Positions 7,738 through 16,894 of a stretch of 64,000 bases of DNA are shown here, one piece after another. This DNA comes from Bacteroidetes bacterium CG2_30_33_31 (lineage in GTDB: Bacteria > Bacteroidota > Bacteroidia > Bacteroidales > UBA1556), in contig MNXP01000047.1 of NCBI GenBank assembly GCA_001872625.1, forward strand, positions 20,297-84,296. Reading direction: 5' to 3'. The notes beneath the pieces were generated by a model that saw only the letters and a program-made list of their open reading frames with translations, had not been told where the DNA came from and ran no database searches. Every line of letters begins with the position of its first letter. The first letter of the stretch is position 1. Made by a program: the position numbers and the translations under genes.

Positions 7738-10455
7738 TTATCTGAAACTAACCTTTACACCTGCATTGAAAGTACGAGGTAATCCCATGAATATTTCAGC
7801 AGAATTAGCTGTATGGCTCAATGGTTTGGTAGAACCAACACCATAATATCCATTGTATTTTGAATTATCTACAGCATCTTGAACATATTGAGTATTCAAC
7901 AAATTATTTACATGTAGAAATAATTCAACTCCAATATTTCCAGTTGTTTTAGGTGAATAAGCAATATTTAAATCGAGAAGTCCAAAAGATGGAATCTGCC
8001 AAACTTGTGTTACATCTGTATTTTTAGTTCTGGAGAATGGATCCCAATCAGAAAAATAATTTGTGTTGTAACGATATAAAACTTGAGCTTGCATTCCTTT
8101 GATTGGGAATAAATCAACCCAAACACCATATTGAGTTTGAGGTGCATCTCCAACTTTCAATCCATTGGTATAGAAATTATAGGTAACCAATGAATCCTGA
8201 ATACCTGAAATTTTTCCGTAAGTTTTATAATTTCCAGTAACATCATTAGTATAATTCCAATTTCCAAGAGATGCAATTGCTCCAAAACCAAGGAGATTAT
8301 TAACTCTATAACTTGCTTCAAGTTCTAAACCTTGATGAAGTTCGTTCATACCAAAAATAGAAATATATGTGTCTTCCGTTGGTGAAATCTGAGCAAATTT
8401 TGTAAATGCTCTGTCTTTCCAGCTGGTATAATATACATTACCTTTTACAGATAATTTATTGTCGATGCTTGTATAATCGCCGCCTATTTCAAATGAAGTA
8501 AACTTTTCGTTTGCAGGATTGGAAATCAAAGTACCATCAGCATCATTGATAACATTATCAAAAATAGGAACTTTTGATACTAAACCAAAGTTACCATAAA
8601 CACTAAAATTGTTTTTAATTCTGTATGATAACCCACCTTTTATTTGATTTCCTTTTACGTAAGGAGATTCTGAAAACACTTCTGCTCCATTAGCATCCTT
8701 GTGAAAATGATCTGTATATGAATATTTAATCATTGAAAATCCATAAGTTGCATAAGCAGTTATTTTGTCTTTTGTGTATTCTAATTGAGCAAAAGCACCA
8801 AACCAATCAACTGTATTTGTATTAAAATAATTTACTTTTCCGCCTAAACCTTTTAGTCTGGCAGCACCAGTTTCAAATTGGTTACCACTGAAATAATAAT
8901 ATTTGCCACCCAACAAATCGCGTACTTCATAATAATGTTCAATTTGTGCTGTTCTCCAATCTACGCCAGCTTGACCTTTTAAATTTTCACTGAAATTGAT
9001 TTTTAATTTGGAAATTGCTCCAACTGTCCATTGATTATTTACAGAATTTCTTAAGATTCCAAGGGCAGTATCATGCTTGGTAGTATTGTTTTTTAAGGTA
9101 GCATTATAATCAATAATTCTTGTAGGTTCAGAGGCATAATCCCATTTTATTGAACCATAAGTTCCAGAACCTCCGCCTGTTCCACCTGAATAATATACTG
9201 TTGTAAATTGTGAAATCTTATCACTCCAGTTAGCATACCAATTCAAATTTGCAAGAGGTTTATTATAATAATTTTCTCTTTCGTTCATAAATGTCTTCGA
9301 AAACCTTGAATGCTCTTTTCCATTCCAAAATTGAGTTCCAGCATAAGAAGAATTTATTGATGAATAATTCTCATTATATAATTGCCCATTATTAGATGTT
9401 TTAAAATGTGCAACGGCTGAATCTGCGCCAATTTTTACTGCAAAAGCGCTATCGTACATTGCCACATTTTGTTTGTAAAGGTTTTGCCCATGGCGCTGAG
9501 GCGCTCCCATCATATAAGCTTCAATTCTATGGTTTTTATTTACATTATAGCTTGCTCCAAAATAATATGCCCAAGCATCTGTCCAAGTTCCATCGATAAC
9601 TCCATCACCAGTTTTACGCACTAATGCAGCACTAACAGCATATTTATTTTTTATTAAGCCTGAATTTAATGCAATAGTATTCTTTTGAAAATTACCCGAG
9701 CCGAATTCTGTTTTATATGTTATACCTTTATTATTTTCAGCTGGACTTGTAATAATATTCATGGTGCCTCCTATTGATGGAGTAGCTAAATTAACAGCAC
9801 TCAAACCACGTTGCATTTGTATAGAAGAAGTTGCATCACCAATTCCATCCCAATTTGACCAATAAACCCAACCATTTTCCATATCATTAACTGGAACTCC
9901 ATTAATCATAATTGCAACATTGCGTTGATTGAATCCACGAACATTTATACGAGCATCTCCAGCACCACCACCTTGAGCAGTTGCATAAACTGAGGGGGTG
10001 TTGTTCATAACCATAGGAAGATCTTGTCCTCCAAGTTGAAGTGCCATTTGTTTTTTAGAAACATTAGAAAAAGCTACTGGAGTTTCGCGCTCACGAGCTC
10101 GATCGGAAATAATGTTGATACCACCAATACCTATTGAACTTGCATCCAATTTAATGTTTCCAATTTTGGTTGTTTCGCCATTTTTTACTGTAGTCGAAAC
10201 AGTTTTCTTTTCATATCCAATAAAGGAAATTTCTAATGTGTAGGTTCCAGCATCAAGTTTCAGGTCAAATTGGCCATCCATATTCGCTACACTACCTTTA
10301 GCAGTACCAGCAACTTTGACTGCTGCGCCAGCAAGGGCTTCGCCATTGGAAGCATCCTGTATTTTGCCAGTAATTGTTCCTTGAGCATAGCCATTGGAAA
10401 TGCTCACAAAAATGGTTATCATAACAACCATTAAGTTACGTAAACGATTTTTCAT
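7738..10455 (-). CDS. TonB-dependent receptor with carboxypeptidase-like N-terminal domain
   Basis: A 905-residue outer-membrane protein. A signal peptide ends near NGYAQ (about residue 25). A carboxypeptidase-regulatory-like beta-sandwich follows at about residues 26-110, with GTITGKIQDASNGEALAGA. The plug domain is at about 125-240, with INVRGFNQRNVAIMINGVPV. The remainder is a 22-stranded barrel, rich in aromatic residues, ending in VKVSFR. Such receptors import large substrates using TonB energy. The substrate cannot be told, because no SusD, metal or cobalamin gene lies nearby and no riboswitch was seen. Upstream (10456-10707) there is a perfect -7 box TAGTTTTG at 10584-10591 and a direct repeat. 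It has its own terminator, so it is probably monocistronic. Confidence 0.93.
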   Translation of the reverse strand: MKNRLRNLMVVMITIFVSISNGYAQGTITGKIQDASNGEALAGAAVKVAGTAKGSVANMDGQFDLKLDAGTYTLEISFIGYEKKTVSTTVKNGETTKIGNIKLDASSIGIGGINIISDRARERETPVAFSNVSKKQMALQLGGQDLPMVMNNTPSVYATAQGGGAGDARINVRGFNQRNVAIMINGVPVNDMENGWVYWSNWDGIGDATSSIQMQRGLSAVNLATPSIGGTMNIITSPAENNKGITYKTEFGSGNFQKNTIALNSGLIKNKYAVSAALVRKTGDGVIDGTWTDAWAYYFGASYNVNKNHRIEAYMMGAPQRHGQNLYKQNVAMYDSAFAVKIGADSAVAHFKTSNNGQLYNENYSSINSSYAGTQFWNGKEHSRFSKTFMNERENYYNKPLANLNWYANWSDKISQFTTVYYSGGTGGGSGTYGSIKWDYASEPTRIIDYNATLKNNTTKHDTALGILRNSVNNQWTVGAISKLKINFSENLKGQAGVDWRTAQIEHYYEVRDLLGGKYYYFSGNQFETGAARLKGLGGKVNYFNTNTVDWFGAFAQLEYTKDKITAYATYGFSMIKYSYTDHFHKDANGAEVFSESPYVKGNQIKGGLSYRIKNNFSVYGNFGLVSKVPIFDNVINDADGTLISNPANEKFTSFEIGGDYTSIDNKLSVKGNVYYTSWKDRAFTKFAQISPTEDTYISIFGMNELHQGLELEASYRVNNLLGFGAIASLGNWNYTNDVTGNYKTYGKISGIQDSLVTYNFYTNGLKVGDAPQTQYGVWVDLFPIKGMQAQVLYRYNTNYFSDWDPFSRTKNTDVTQVWQIPSFGLLDLNIAYSPKTTGNIGVELFLHVNNLLNTQYVQDAVDNSKYNGYYGVGSTKPLSHTANSAEIFMGLPRTFNAGVKVSFR

Positions 10456-10561
10456 AAATAATAGATTTTAATTAATAAATGTTTGTTCCTTACAATTAAT
10501 TCGGTACAAATTAAATAAAAAATATTGTAATGACTTATTCATATTATACTCATTGTTAATT

Positions 10562-10603
10562 AATACCGCTTAATTGTTGAAAACAAAACTAAACCAATAC
10601 CGC
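10562..10603. promoter_or_regulatory. Direct repeat and -7-like box upstream of the TonB receptor
   Basis: The octamer AATACCGC occurs at 10562-10569 and again at 10596-10603, 34 bases apart (about three helical turns). A perfect minus-strand -7 box (TAGTTTTG, 10584-10591) lies between them. This fits an operator flanking a promoter, but no -33 element was seen at the usual spacing. Confidence 0.3.
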
Positions 10604-10707
10604 AGTTTGATTGTTAAGTAAATGTTATTTCTTTAATACAGGTAGACAATTATATCAGAATTGACTGTTATTGTGAAATTTATGCAGATATTTTTTTGGA
10701 TTTAATA

Positions 10708-11304
10708 TTATTTTACACCAATTAACCTAATTACCGAAGATTGCCCGAAATGATGTTTCCCTTCATCTAATGAAAGGATTTTTTCTTCAATTATTAATGA
10801 AGATAAGCTTTTAAAATCTTCCTCCAATTCATCTTTAGAAAACAGAAGGTCTAAAGATTTTGGACCGCCAGTACCATAATTCAATTGATTTTTATTAAAA
10901 CCTTCAAGAATAATCATACCACCTTTTTTTAAATAGCTAATCATTTTTCTATGAACATTCTGCCGGTTAGAATTATGTGCAAAAATTAGAGCCACAACAT
11001 CGAAAAAATTTTCTTTCGCAACGAATTCGGAATAAGATTTTAGCGAATACTCAATTGACACATTCATTTCTTTGGCTAATAAGATTGCTTTTTTTTGACC
11101 TTCGATGCTCGAGTCAAAAGCTACTGATTCCCAACCCTTGGTGGCAGCAAATACACAATTTCTCCCTTCTCCCTCTGCTGGAAAAAGTATTTTTCCTGCC
11201 TGCAATTTTTTTAATTCATCTTTAAGAAATTCGTTGGGCTTTTTCCCATAGAAATATTCCTCGTTGGAATACCTTTCATCCCATTGGTTTTGAACTTCAT
11301 TCAT
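10708..11304 (-). CDS. Class I SAM-dependent methyltransferase
   Basis: A 198-residue protein of the small TehB/thiopurine-methyltransferase-like group. It opens with the typical helix NQWDERYSNEEYFYGKKPN. Motif I is the glycine-rich loop PAEGEGRN near residue 43, followed by an acidic residue that can bind SAM ribose (VAFDSS), and GGMIILEGFNKNQ forms the later strand. The substrate is unknown; related enzymes methylate small oxyanions or thiols, and this cannot be settled from sequence. It stands alone between the TonB receptor and the CDGSH protein gene on the same strand. Confidence 0.85.
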   Translation of the reverse strand: MNEVQNQWDERYSNEEYFYGKKPNEFLKDELKKLQAGKILFPAEGEGRNCVFAATKGWESVAFDSSIEGQKKAILLAKEMNVSIEYSLKSYSEFVAKENFFDVVALIFAHNSNRQNVHRKMISYLKKGGMIILEGFNKNQLNYGTGGPKSLDLLFSKDELEEDFKSLSSLIIEEKILSLDEGKHHFGQSSVIRLIGVK

Positions 11305-11341
11305 ATTTTATATATTTTCAGATGTAAGATTTGTACTAAAT

Positions 11342-11578
11342 TTATAAATCGCGATGTGTGTGATCGCAAAAAGGAGGGTTTTTTGAATGAACACATCCGC
11401 ACCATGAGACTTTTGTTGGCTCTTTTATTTCAACTAATAATGGCGAATAACCACTACCTTTATGTGAGCCATCACAAAAAGGATGGTCAGAACTTTCGCC
11501 ACATTGGCAATACCAATATGTACCTGCTTCCATATCGATTTTATTGGAATGTTTTTGAGGAATTTTTCTATCGGGCAT
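11342..11578 (-). CDS. CDGSH iron-sulfur protein with two CDGSH motifs
   Basis: A 78-residue protein with two copies of the zinc-finger-like CDGSH fold. Copy 1 is CQCGESSDHPFCDGSH and copy 2 is CGCVHSKNPPFCDHTH. Each supplies three cysteines and one histidine, the 3Cys-1His ligands of a 2Fe-2S cluster. In copy 2 the glycine of CDGSH is replaced by histidine (CDHTH), while the metal ligands are kept. This arrangement matches the single-chain, tandem type (CISD3-like) rather than the dimeric mitoNEET type. Functions proposed for the family are electron or cluster transfer. A perfect -7 box lies 25 bases upstream of the ATG, so the gene has its own promoter. Confidence 0.93.
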   Translation of the reverse strand: MPDRKIPQKHSNKIDMEAGTYWYCQCGESSDHPFCDGSHKGSGYSPLLVEIKEPTKVSWCGCVHSKNPPFCDHTHRDL

Positions 11579-11602
11579 TATGCTAATTTATAATTTATTT
11601 GG

Positions 11603-11629
11603 CAAAATTACGGATTAATAATCAGCAAA
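11603..11629 (-). promoter_or_regulatory. Promoter of the CDGSH protein gene
   Basis: A perfect minus-strand -7 box TAATTTTG (11603-11610) is preceded, 15 bases upstream, by TTTG (complement of 11626-11629). The predicted start is near 11596, giving a leader of about 18 bases. Confidence 0.55.
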
Positions 11630-11705
11630 ATTTCAGATAATATAATTATCTAACACAAATCAGTTTAATAAAATAAAATAAGGCAAAATGCAAAATTTCA
11701 GCACA

Positions 11706-12869
11706 TTAATTTGTCAGTAGCGAGCGATTTTGAGTAATAATATCTAATGTAAATTTCTTCAAATCATCATTAGTATCATAAATCATCTGGAGATTTGATG
11801 GAAATGGAATTGGTTTTAGGCCAATCATTTTTTTTGTTTCTTCGCTAAGCGCCTGAGAATTTCCATAGGCTTTGGCATAGCGAAAAAGGAAAGTTTTTTG
11901 GGCAGTTATTGGAAATGTCTTTATCAATTGACCGCTGCGATTATCGTAGAAATCTATTGTTCCACTGACAATAGCGGATTTTTCTAAACGTGTTTCTTCA
12001 ACACTGCATTTTATATCAACATAATTTGGAACTTTCATATCGTTGCCCAAACTATCTTTTTTAACATTTCCTTTGTTGTCTAAAACGTATTTATCGCCAT
12101 CACGAATTTTCTTTGTTTCTTCGGTATGTATCTCTTTTACTTGCTCTGGCGACACGTCAATAGCTTTAAGATTAAGGAATATTTTAAAATCGTAATATGC
12201 GTTTTTATTTTCTTTGGTATCGAAATTCAGCCAACGTTGATTTAAGTTTTTAAGAGTTATTTTAAGTAATTCATTTTCGAAATCTTGTGGCATCACTTGG
12301 CGCGATTGGTTTTGAATGCGAAATAAAACATTGTTGGTTCCTATCAGCAAAGCTTCATCAGTAAGCTCTCTAACGTTTGGATAATTGGGATAAAAATTAT
12401 TAAGCCTAACAAGTTCGTCATAAGCTTTGCGACCGTCCTGACGATTGTTAGATTTTAGTAAATCTTGAGCATGAGCGTACAAAAATTCCGCTGCTTTTCG
12501 CTTAGCTTCGGCGCGCATCTGGTTATAATCTACGTGCACTAAACCAATTTTAGTTAAAACTTGCTGTGGTAATCTTTCTACAACTTCTTGACGCGAATGC
12601 ATTATGTCGTAATGCTTAAAAACCGCTTCCCAAATATCAGGCTGACCGCTGAATCTTAAGGAGTTAATAGCATCATTATCTTTTTGGTTAGCAAGCTCAA
12701 AAGCCTTCTTTAGCACTTCTATTTCCTCGGTCTTGTTATTGTTTTTCATCAGTTTTTTTACTGATTTATGAATTGCAGCATCGTAATTTCCCGATTGTAA
12801 ATATTTTCTGGAACTTGTGCAAGCTGAGATAAAAATTACACTTAAAATTATTACGTAAATCTTTTTCAT
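11706..12869 (-). CDS. Lipoprotein of unknown function with helical repeats
   Basis: A 387-residue protein with a lipoprotein signal: hydrophobic residues 4-15, then the lipobox ISAC with the lipidated cysteine at C17. The mature part starts with short helical pairs (SGNYDAAIHKSVKKLMK, residues about 27-43, then KTEEIEVLKKAFELANQKD) that resemble tetratricopeptide repeats. A beta-rich C-terminal half with many charged residues follows (about 200-387). It should sit on the periplasmic side of an envelope membrane. I do not recognise a named family. No partner gene is adjacent, as both flanks are intergenic. Confidence 0.75.
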   Translation of the reverse strand: MKKIYVIILSVIFISACTSSRKYLQSGNYDAAIHKSVKKLMKNNNKTEEIEVLKKAFELANQKDNDAINSLRFSGQPDIWEAVFKHYDIMHSRQEVVERLPQQVLTKIGLVHVDYNQMRAEAKRKAAEFLYAHAQDLLKSNNRQDGRKAYDELVRLNNFYPNYPNVRELTDEALLIGTNNVLFRIQNQSRQVMPQDFENELLKITLKNLNQRWLNFDTKENKNAYYDFKIFLNLKAIDVSPEQVKEIHTEETKKIRDGDKYVLDNKGNVKKDSLGNDMKVPNYVDIKCSVEETRLEKSAIVSGTIDFYDNRSGQLIKTFPITAQKTFLFRYAKAYGNSQALSEETKKMIGLKPIPFPSNLQMIYDTNDDLKKFTLDIITQNRSLLTN

Positions 12870-13308
12870 ATTATAAAAATTTGAGTTGGCAACATTATTT
12901 TCAATTATCCTGCCAAAATATAAAATTTTTTAATACTCAAAATACTATGTTTTGAAATAATTTCAACCATAATATTTTAACAACATCTTATATATTTAGG
13001 AGCTTTCAGGATATAAATCTCTCCCAAAACGGATGATAAATGCCTTGTTGAGAGAATCATTTCCATTTAAGATCTATTATGTTTTTTTGCGATTTACAAT
13101 ATTATTTTCTAACTCTTTAAATAGTTTCTATCTTGGATATTGTGAATTAACTCGTTAATAAATATATTATAACAAGATATTGCGTTAATAACGAATTACT
13201 AATTTTAAATTTAGAAATGATATGGTTTTATTGGTGCTATGTCTTTTTTTTTGCAAATCATATAAGTTGAAAACCATTAAATATTTATAGCTATAAAATA
13301 CTTCTAAA
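12870..13308. other. 439-bp AT-rich divergent intergenic region
   Basis: This gap separates the lipoprotein gene (minus) from the VWA-like gene (plus), so it should hold both promoters. I see no gene, tRNA or terminator. The nonamer CGTTAATAA occurs twice as a direct repeat (13153-13161 and 13183-13191, 30 bases apart), upstream of the plus-strand gene. A near-match -7 box TATCTTGG lies at about 13132-13139. Confidence 0.5.
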
Positions 13309-15345
13309 ATGCTGATAAATAGATATAGTACAATTCTTTTTTTATTATTTTTTTATATAAATTCCTTTTCTCAGATTAAGAAATTCTCATCAGAAGTTTT
13401 GAATCATCCGCAAGAGCATGCAAAAGAATTTGAGAAATTATTTAACTACAACGAAGTTATAAAATTTTCAAAAGAAGAATTGCCAAACAGAGTGCTGTTA
13501 GAAAATGGTTATGTTAAATCCGCAATTATAAACCCAAAAAGTTGGAAACCTGCGAACAACAAAATTATAGTAACACAAATAGATATAATTTTTTCCAAGT
13601 ATCCCAAAAACAAAGATTTTTGGATAACAAACTATTATGATTTGTTGGCAGAGAGAGTCAAAGCCATTTTGGCTATTGATTCTACCCTAAATTCTCCAGA
13701 TTTTGAATGGAATTTGGTTTTACAAACCGAACCAAACAATGAAGCAGAAGCAAAAAATATGTTCCACGGAATAGCAATAACATATTTTGATATTAAAAAT
13801 ATGCTCGATTCCACTACTGAAATTGACGAGTCATTTAAGCAAGATTCTATTTATTTTGCAAGGCACGAGCTTAAAGTAAAGAACTTCATTAGGTCGCAGG
13901 GGGGAAGTGAAGATTCAATTGTTTTCAATGTTTTTGAGCGGCATAAGGAATGGAAAAATGCCTTGGTGGTAATGGATTGGACTGGCTCAATGTATAGGTA
14001 TGGAGCACAAGCAGTACTTTGGCATACTTTAAATTTTGCTACCTCAGGAATCAAGAATTTTGTATTTTTTAATGATGGGGACGAAACTCCTGATGAAAAA
14101 AAAGTTGTTGGAAGTACTGGAGGAATCTATTTTGCTCAAGCAAAAAATCTTGAGCGCTTGATAAATACTTTTTATCTGGTGGGCAAAAGAGGCAAAGGAG
14201 GTGATGACCCAGAAAATGATGTAGAAGCTATGATCAAAGGCATGAATAGATTTGAAGATTTTGATGAGTTGATATTAATAGCAGATAATAATTCGTGCAT
14301 GAGAGATTTCAGTTTGCTTGCCAATCTCGATGTGAAAGTAAATGTTATAGTTTGTGGAGCAAAATTGGGTATTAACCCACAATATGTTAACTTGGCATAT
14401 TATACTGGTGGCAGTATTCACACAATAGATGAGGATATTGAACATTTAAGCACACAAGTTAAAGATAATGAATTGAAGATAAATAATATCGAATATAAAC
14501 TTGCTGATGAAGGATTGTTTACTGTAAAATATCAACAACAAGCATTAAGGTTTCAATCGTGCAATGAGTTCACTACATTGGTTCCATTATCCCCCGATCC
14601 ACGATTGGCCTTTATAGTAAAACACGGAGGAATAACCGATTCCACAGTTTATAAAGTTTTGGGGAGACATCCTCTTTGGGATAATTCGGTGGTAGTGATG
14701 GATTGGACAAAAGGCATGTATGTTAATAGTGCTCAAGCAGTTCTATGGCATAAAACACATCAAAAGATTAGTGGAATTAATTATTTTGTATTTTTCAATG
14801 ATGGCAATAATTTACCAAAAAATAAAAAACGAATTGGAAAAACTGGAGGTATTTACTACCAAAAATCTAATAATATTCACAGTGTGGAAAAGAGATTTGA
14901 TTATATAATAAAGAGAGGCAATGGTGGAAATGATATTGAAAACAATGATGTTGAAGCCTTAATGAGTGCGGCAAATAAGTTTACAAAAACAAATAATTTT
15001 ATACTTATTGCAAATAATCAAAGTTGTGTGAGAGATATCAAACTGATGAAATATTTGAATATCCCAATAAAAATAATACTTACAAATATTGATGGTCCGA
15101 TAAATCCGCAATTTATAAATTTAGCTTATAAAACTGGCGGCTCTATTCACACCTTAAACGACGATATTTATAACTATGTTTTCGCGGCAATTGTCGAAAG
15201 CAATCAAACACTAATGCTTGGCGGGACTGAATATTCTCTAAATAAAGACGGACTTTTTGAATTTAAAGATAAATCGAAAAACAAGACAAATTGTGAGAAA
15301 AACAATTCTAAAGGGCTGCTAAATAATATATTGCAAAAGTTCTAA
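13309..15345 (+). CDS. Secreted protein with two tandem VWA-like repeats
   Basis: A 678-residue protein with a signal peptide (residues 1-22, ending NSFSQ). After an alpha/beta region (about 30-190), two homologous units of roughly 200 residues follow. Unit 1 (about 205-400) has VVMDWTGSMYRYGAQAVLWH, then FVFFNDGDETP, GSTGGIYFAQ, LILIADNNSCMRD and LAYYTGGSIHT. Unit 2 (about 445-650) repeats each block: VVMDWTKGM, FVFFNDGNNLP, GKTGGIYYQ, FILIANNQSCVRD and LAYKTGGSIHT. The DWTGSM of unit 1 resembles the MIDAS DxSxS motif of von Willebrand A domains; unit 2 has lost it (DWTKGM). This suggests one metal-binding and one degenerate copy. No C-terminal T9SS tail is evident. The protein is probably periplasmic or exported; its ligand is unknown. 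Confidence 0.75.
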   Translation: MLINRYSTILFLLFFYINSFSQIKKFSSEVLNHPQEHAKEFEKLFNYNEVIKFSKEELPNRVLLENGYVKSAIINPKSWKPANNKIIVTQIDIIFSKYPKNKDFWITNYYDLLAERVKAILAIDSTLNSPDFEWNLVLQTEPNNEAEAKNMFHGIAITYFDIKNMLDSTTEIDESFKQDSIYFARHELKVKNFIRSQGGSEDSIVFNVFERHKEWKNALVVMDWTGSMYRYGAQAVLWHTLNFATSGIKNFVFFNDGDETPDEKKVVGSTGGIYFAQAKNLERLINTFYLVGKRGKGGDDPENDVEAMIKGMNRFEDFDELILIADNNSCMRDFSLLANLDVKVNVIVCGAKLGINPQYVNLAYYTGGSIHTIDEDIEHLSTQVKDNELKINNIEYKLADEGLFTVKYQQQALRFQSCNEFTTLVPLSPDPRLAFIVKHGGITDSTVYKVLGRHPLWDNSVVVMDWTKGMYVNSAQAVLWHKTHQKISGINYFVFFNDGNNLPKNKKRIGKTGGIYYQKSNNIHSVEKRFDYIIKRGNGGNDIENNDVEALMSAANKFTKTNNFILIANNQSCVRDIKLMKYLNIPIKIILTNIDGPINPQFINLAYKTGGSIHTLNDDIYNYVFAAIVESNQTLMLGGTEYSLNKDGLFEFKDKSKNKTNCEKNNSKGLLNNILQKF

Positions 15346-16302
15346 CTATTTATATTTTTCGAGCATTGGATGATAATCTCCTCTGATTCCAATTGGTTTT
15401 GTATTTCTAATTTGATGAACAATATCAATACTTTTTCTTGCTTCTTCTAAACCAAAACCATTGCCAGCCAAAATATGTTGATAACTAACAGTATGAAGGT
15501 CAGTAAATCCACCACTAAATTCAATGTCCTCACCTTCAACGCTAATTTCTCTAAAAGTACTTTGACCTTTAGCTAATATTTGAGCAGGCAAATTTTTTGC
15601 ATCAACAGACAATAGCCATCGAACTCTGGCTTTTTTGAGCTGCAAAAATCCAGCAGCAGTTTCATCATCGGCATAATGAACAGTATTAGTAATCACATCG
15701 CCAAAAATATAGGTTAGCATATCATAAAAATGGACTCCAATATTAGTTGCAACTCCACCAGATTTAGCCGCATTACCCTTCCAACTAACAAAGTACCAAT
15801 GTCCACGACTTGTGATATAAGTTAAATCGATATCATAAATCTTATCTTTTGGTCCATTATCAATGCTGTTTTTCAGATCTATAATTGCTTGATGATGACG
15901 TAGTTGAAGAATATTATAAATTTTCTTTCCTGTTTCTTCTTCAATTACTTTAAGGCTATCTATATTCCAAGGATTAAGAACCAAAGGTTTTTCGCAAATA
16001 GCATTTGCGCCATTTCTAAGAGCAAGTCTAATATGGGAATCATGGAGATAATTTGGAGTGCAAATAGATACGAAATCAACTTTTTTGTCCCCTCTTCTTC
16101 TTAATTTATCAAGATGACGGTCGAATCTTTCAGGCTCAGTAAAAAAATCTGCATTCGGAAAATAACTGTCGATAATTCCAACGCTATCAAATAAATCGAG
16201 GGCTGCAACTAAATCATTTCCTGTGTCGTGTATAGCTTTCATGTGCCTTGGTGCAATGTATCCAGCGCAACCTATTAGGCCGAAGTTTAGAGCTTTCGTC
16301 AT
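15346..16302 (-). CDS. wlbA: Gfo/Idh/MocA-family dehydrogenase, WlbA/WbpB-like
   Basis: A 318-residue NAD-dependent oxidoreductase. The N-terminal Rossmann loop is FGLIGCAGYIAPRH (residues 7-20), and the family signature is ICEKPLVLNPW near residue 107. A histidine-rich loop (LQLRHH) follows. It matches enzymes that oxidise the 3-position of UDP-N-acetylglucosaminuronate (WlbA/WbpB). It is the last gene of a run with an aminotransferase and an acetyltransferase of the same pathway. The gene ends directly against the convergent VWA-like gene, with no terminator visible. The symbol is given by similarity to the pathway. Confidence 0.88.
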   Translation of the reverse strand: MTKALNFGLIGCAGYIAPRHMKAIHDTGNDLVAALDLFDSVGIIDSYFPNADFFTEPERFDRHLDKLRRRGDKKVDFVSICTPNYLHDSHIRLALRNGANAICEKPLVLNPWNIDSLKVIEEETGKKIYNILQLRHHQAIIDLKNSIDNGPKDKIYDIDLTYITSRGHWYFVSWKGNAAKSGGVATNIGVHFYDMLTYIFGDVITNTVHYADDETAAGFLQLKKARVRWLLSVDAKNLPAQILAKGQSTFREISVEGEDIEFSGGFTDLHTVSYQHILAGNGFGLEEARKSIDIVHQIRNTKPIGIRGDYHPMLEKYK

Positions 16303-16308
16303 TTTTTC

Positions 16309-16893
16309 TTAATTTAATTTCTTTACTTTTCCATCACTGAGTTGATATTTTTCATTGCTTTCTGGGCAAATGGCGATATTATTTTTATCAAAAATAAGTC
16401 TGTGACCAAATTCACTCATCCATCCAATTTGCTTGCCTGGGTTTCCAACAACCAAAGCGTAATCTGGAATCTCTTTAGTAACCACTGTTCCAGCGCCAAT
16501 AAATGCATATTCGCCAATATCATGACCACAAACAATAGTTGCATTTGCGCCAATTGATGCACCTTTTTTAACTAATGTTTTTGAATATTGCCCACGGCGA
16601 TTCACTGCCGAGCGTGGATTGGTTACATTGGTAAAAACCATGGATGGACCAAGAAAAACATCGTCTTCGCATTCCACGCCTGTGTATAGAGAAACATTGT
16701 TTTGAATTTTTACATTTTTGCCCAAAACAACATTTGGCGACACAACAACATTTTGTCCAATATTACAATTATCTCCAAGTTTGCAACCCGTCATAATATG
16801 CGAAAAATGCCAAATTTTAACACCTTCACCTATCTCACACCCTGCATCAATTATGGCAGTTTCGTGAGCAAAATATTTGTTTTTAGTATCCAT
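16309..16893 (-). CDS. wlbB: Left-handed beta-helix N-acetyltransferase, WlbB/WbpD-like
   Basis: A 194-residue hexapeptide-repeat acyltransferase. Repeats of the form I-G-x-x-x-x run through the protein, for example [33 protein letters not shown] and [12 protein letters not shown] at the end of the helix. The histidine of IWHFSHI is the conserved acetyl-CoA site region. WlbB/WbpD enzymes acetylate the 3-amino group of UDP-2-acetamido-3-amino-glucuronate, giving the diacetamido sugar. It lies 6 bases upstream of the WlbA-like gene and 1 base after the aminotransferase gene, so the three are one transcript. Confidence 0.9.
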   Translation of the reverse strand: MDTKNKYFAHETAIIDAGCEIGEGVKIWHFSHIMTGCKLGDNCNIGQNVVVSPNVVLGKNVKIQNNVSLYTGVECEDDVFLGPSMVFTNVTNPRSAVNRRGQYSKTLVKKGASIGANATIVCGHDIGEYAFIGAGTVVTKEIPDYALVVGNPGKQIGWMSEFGHRLIFDKNNIAICPESNEKYQLSDGKVKKLN

Positions 16894-16894
16894 T

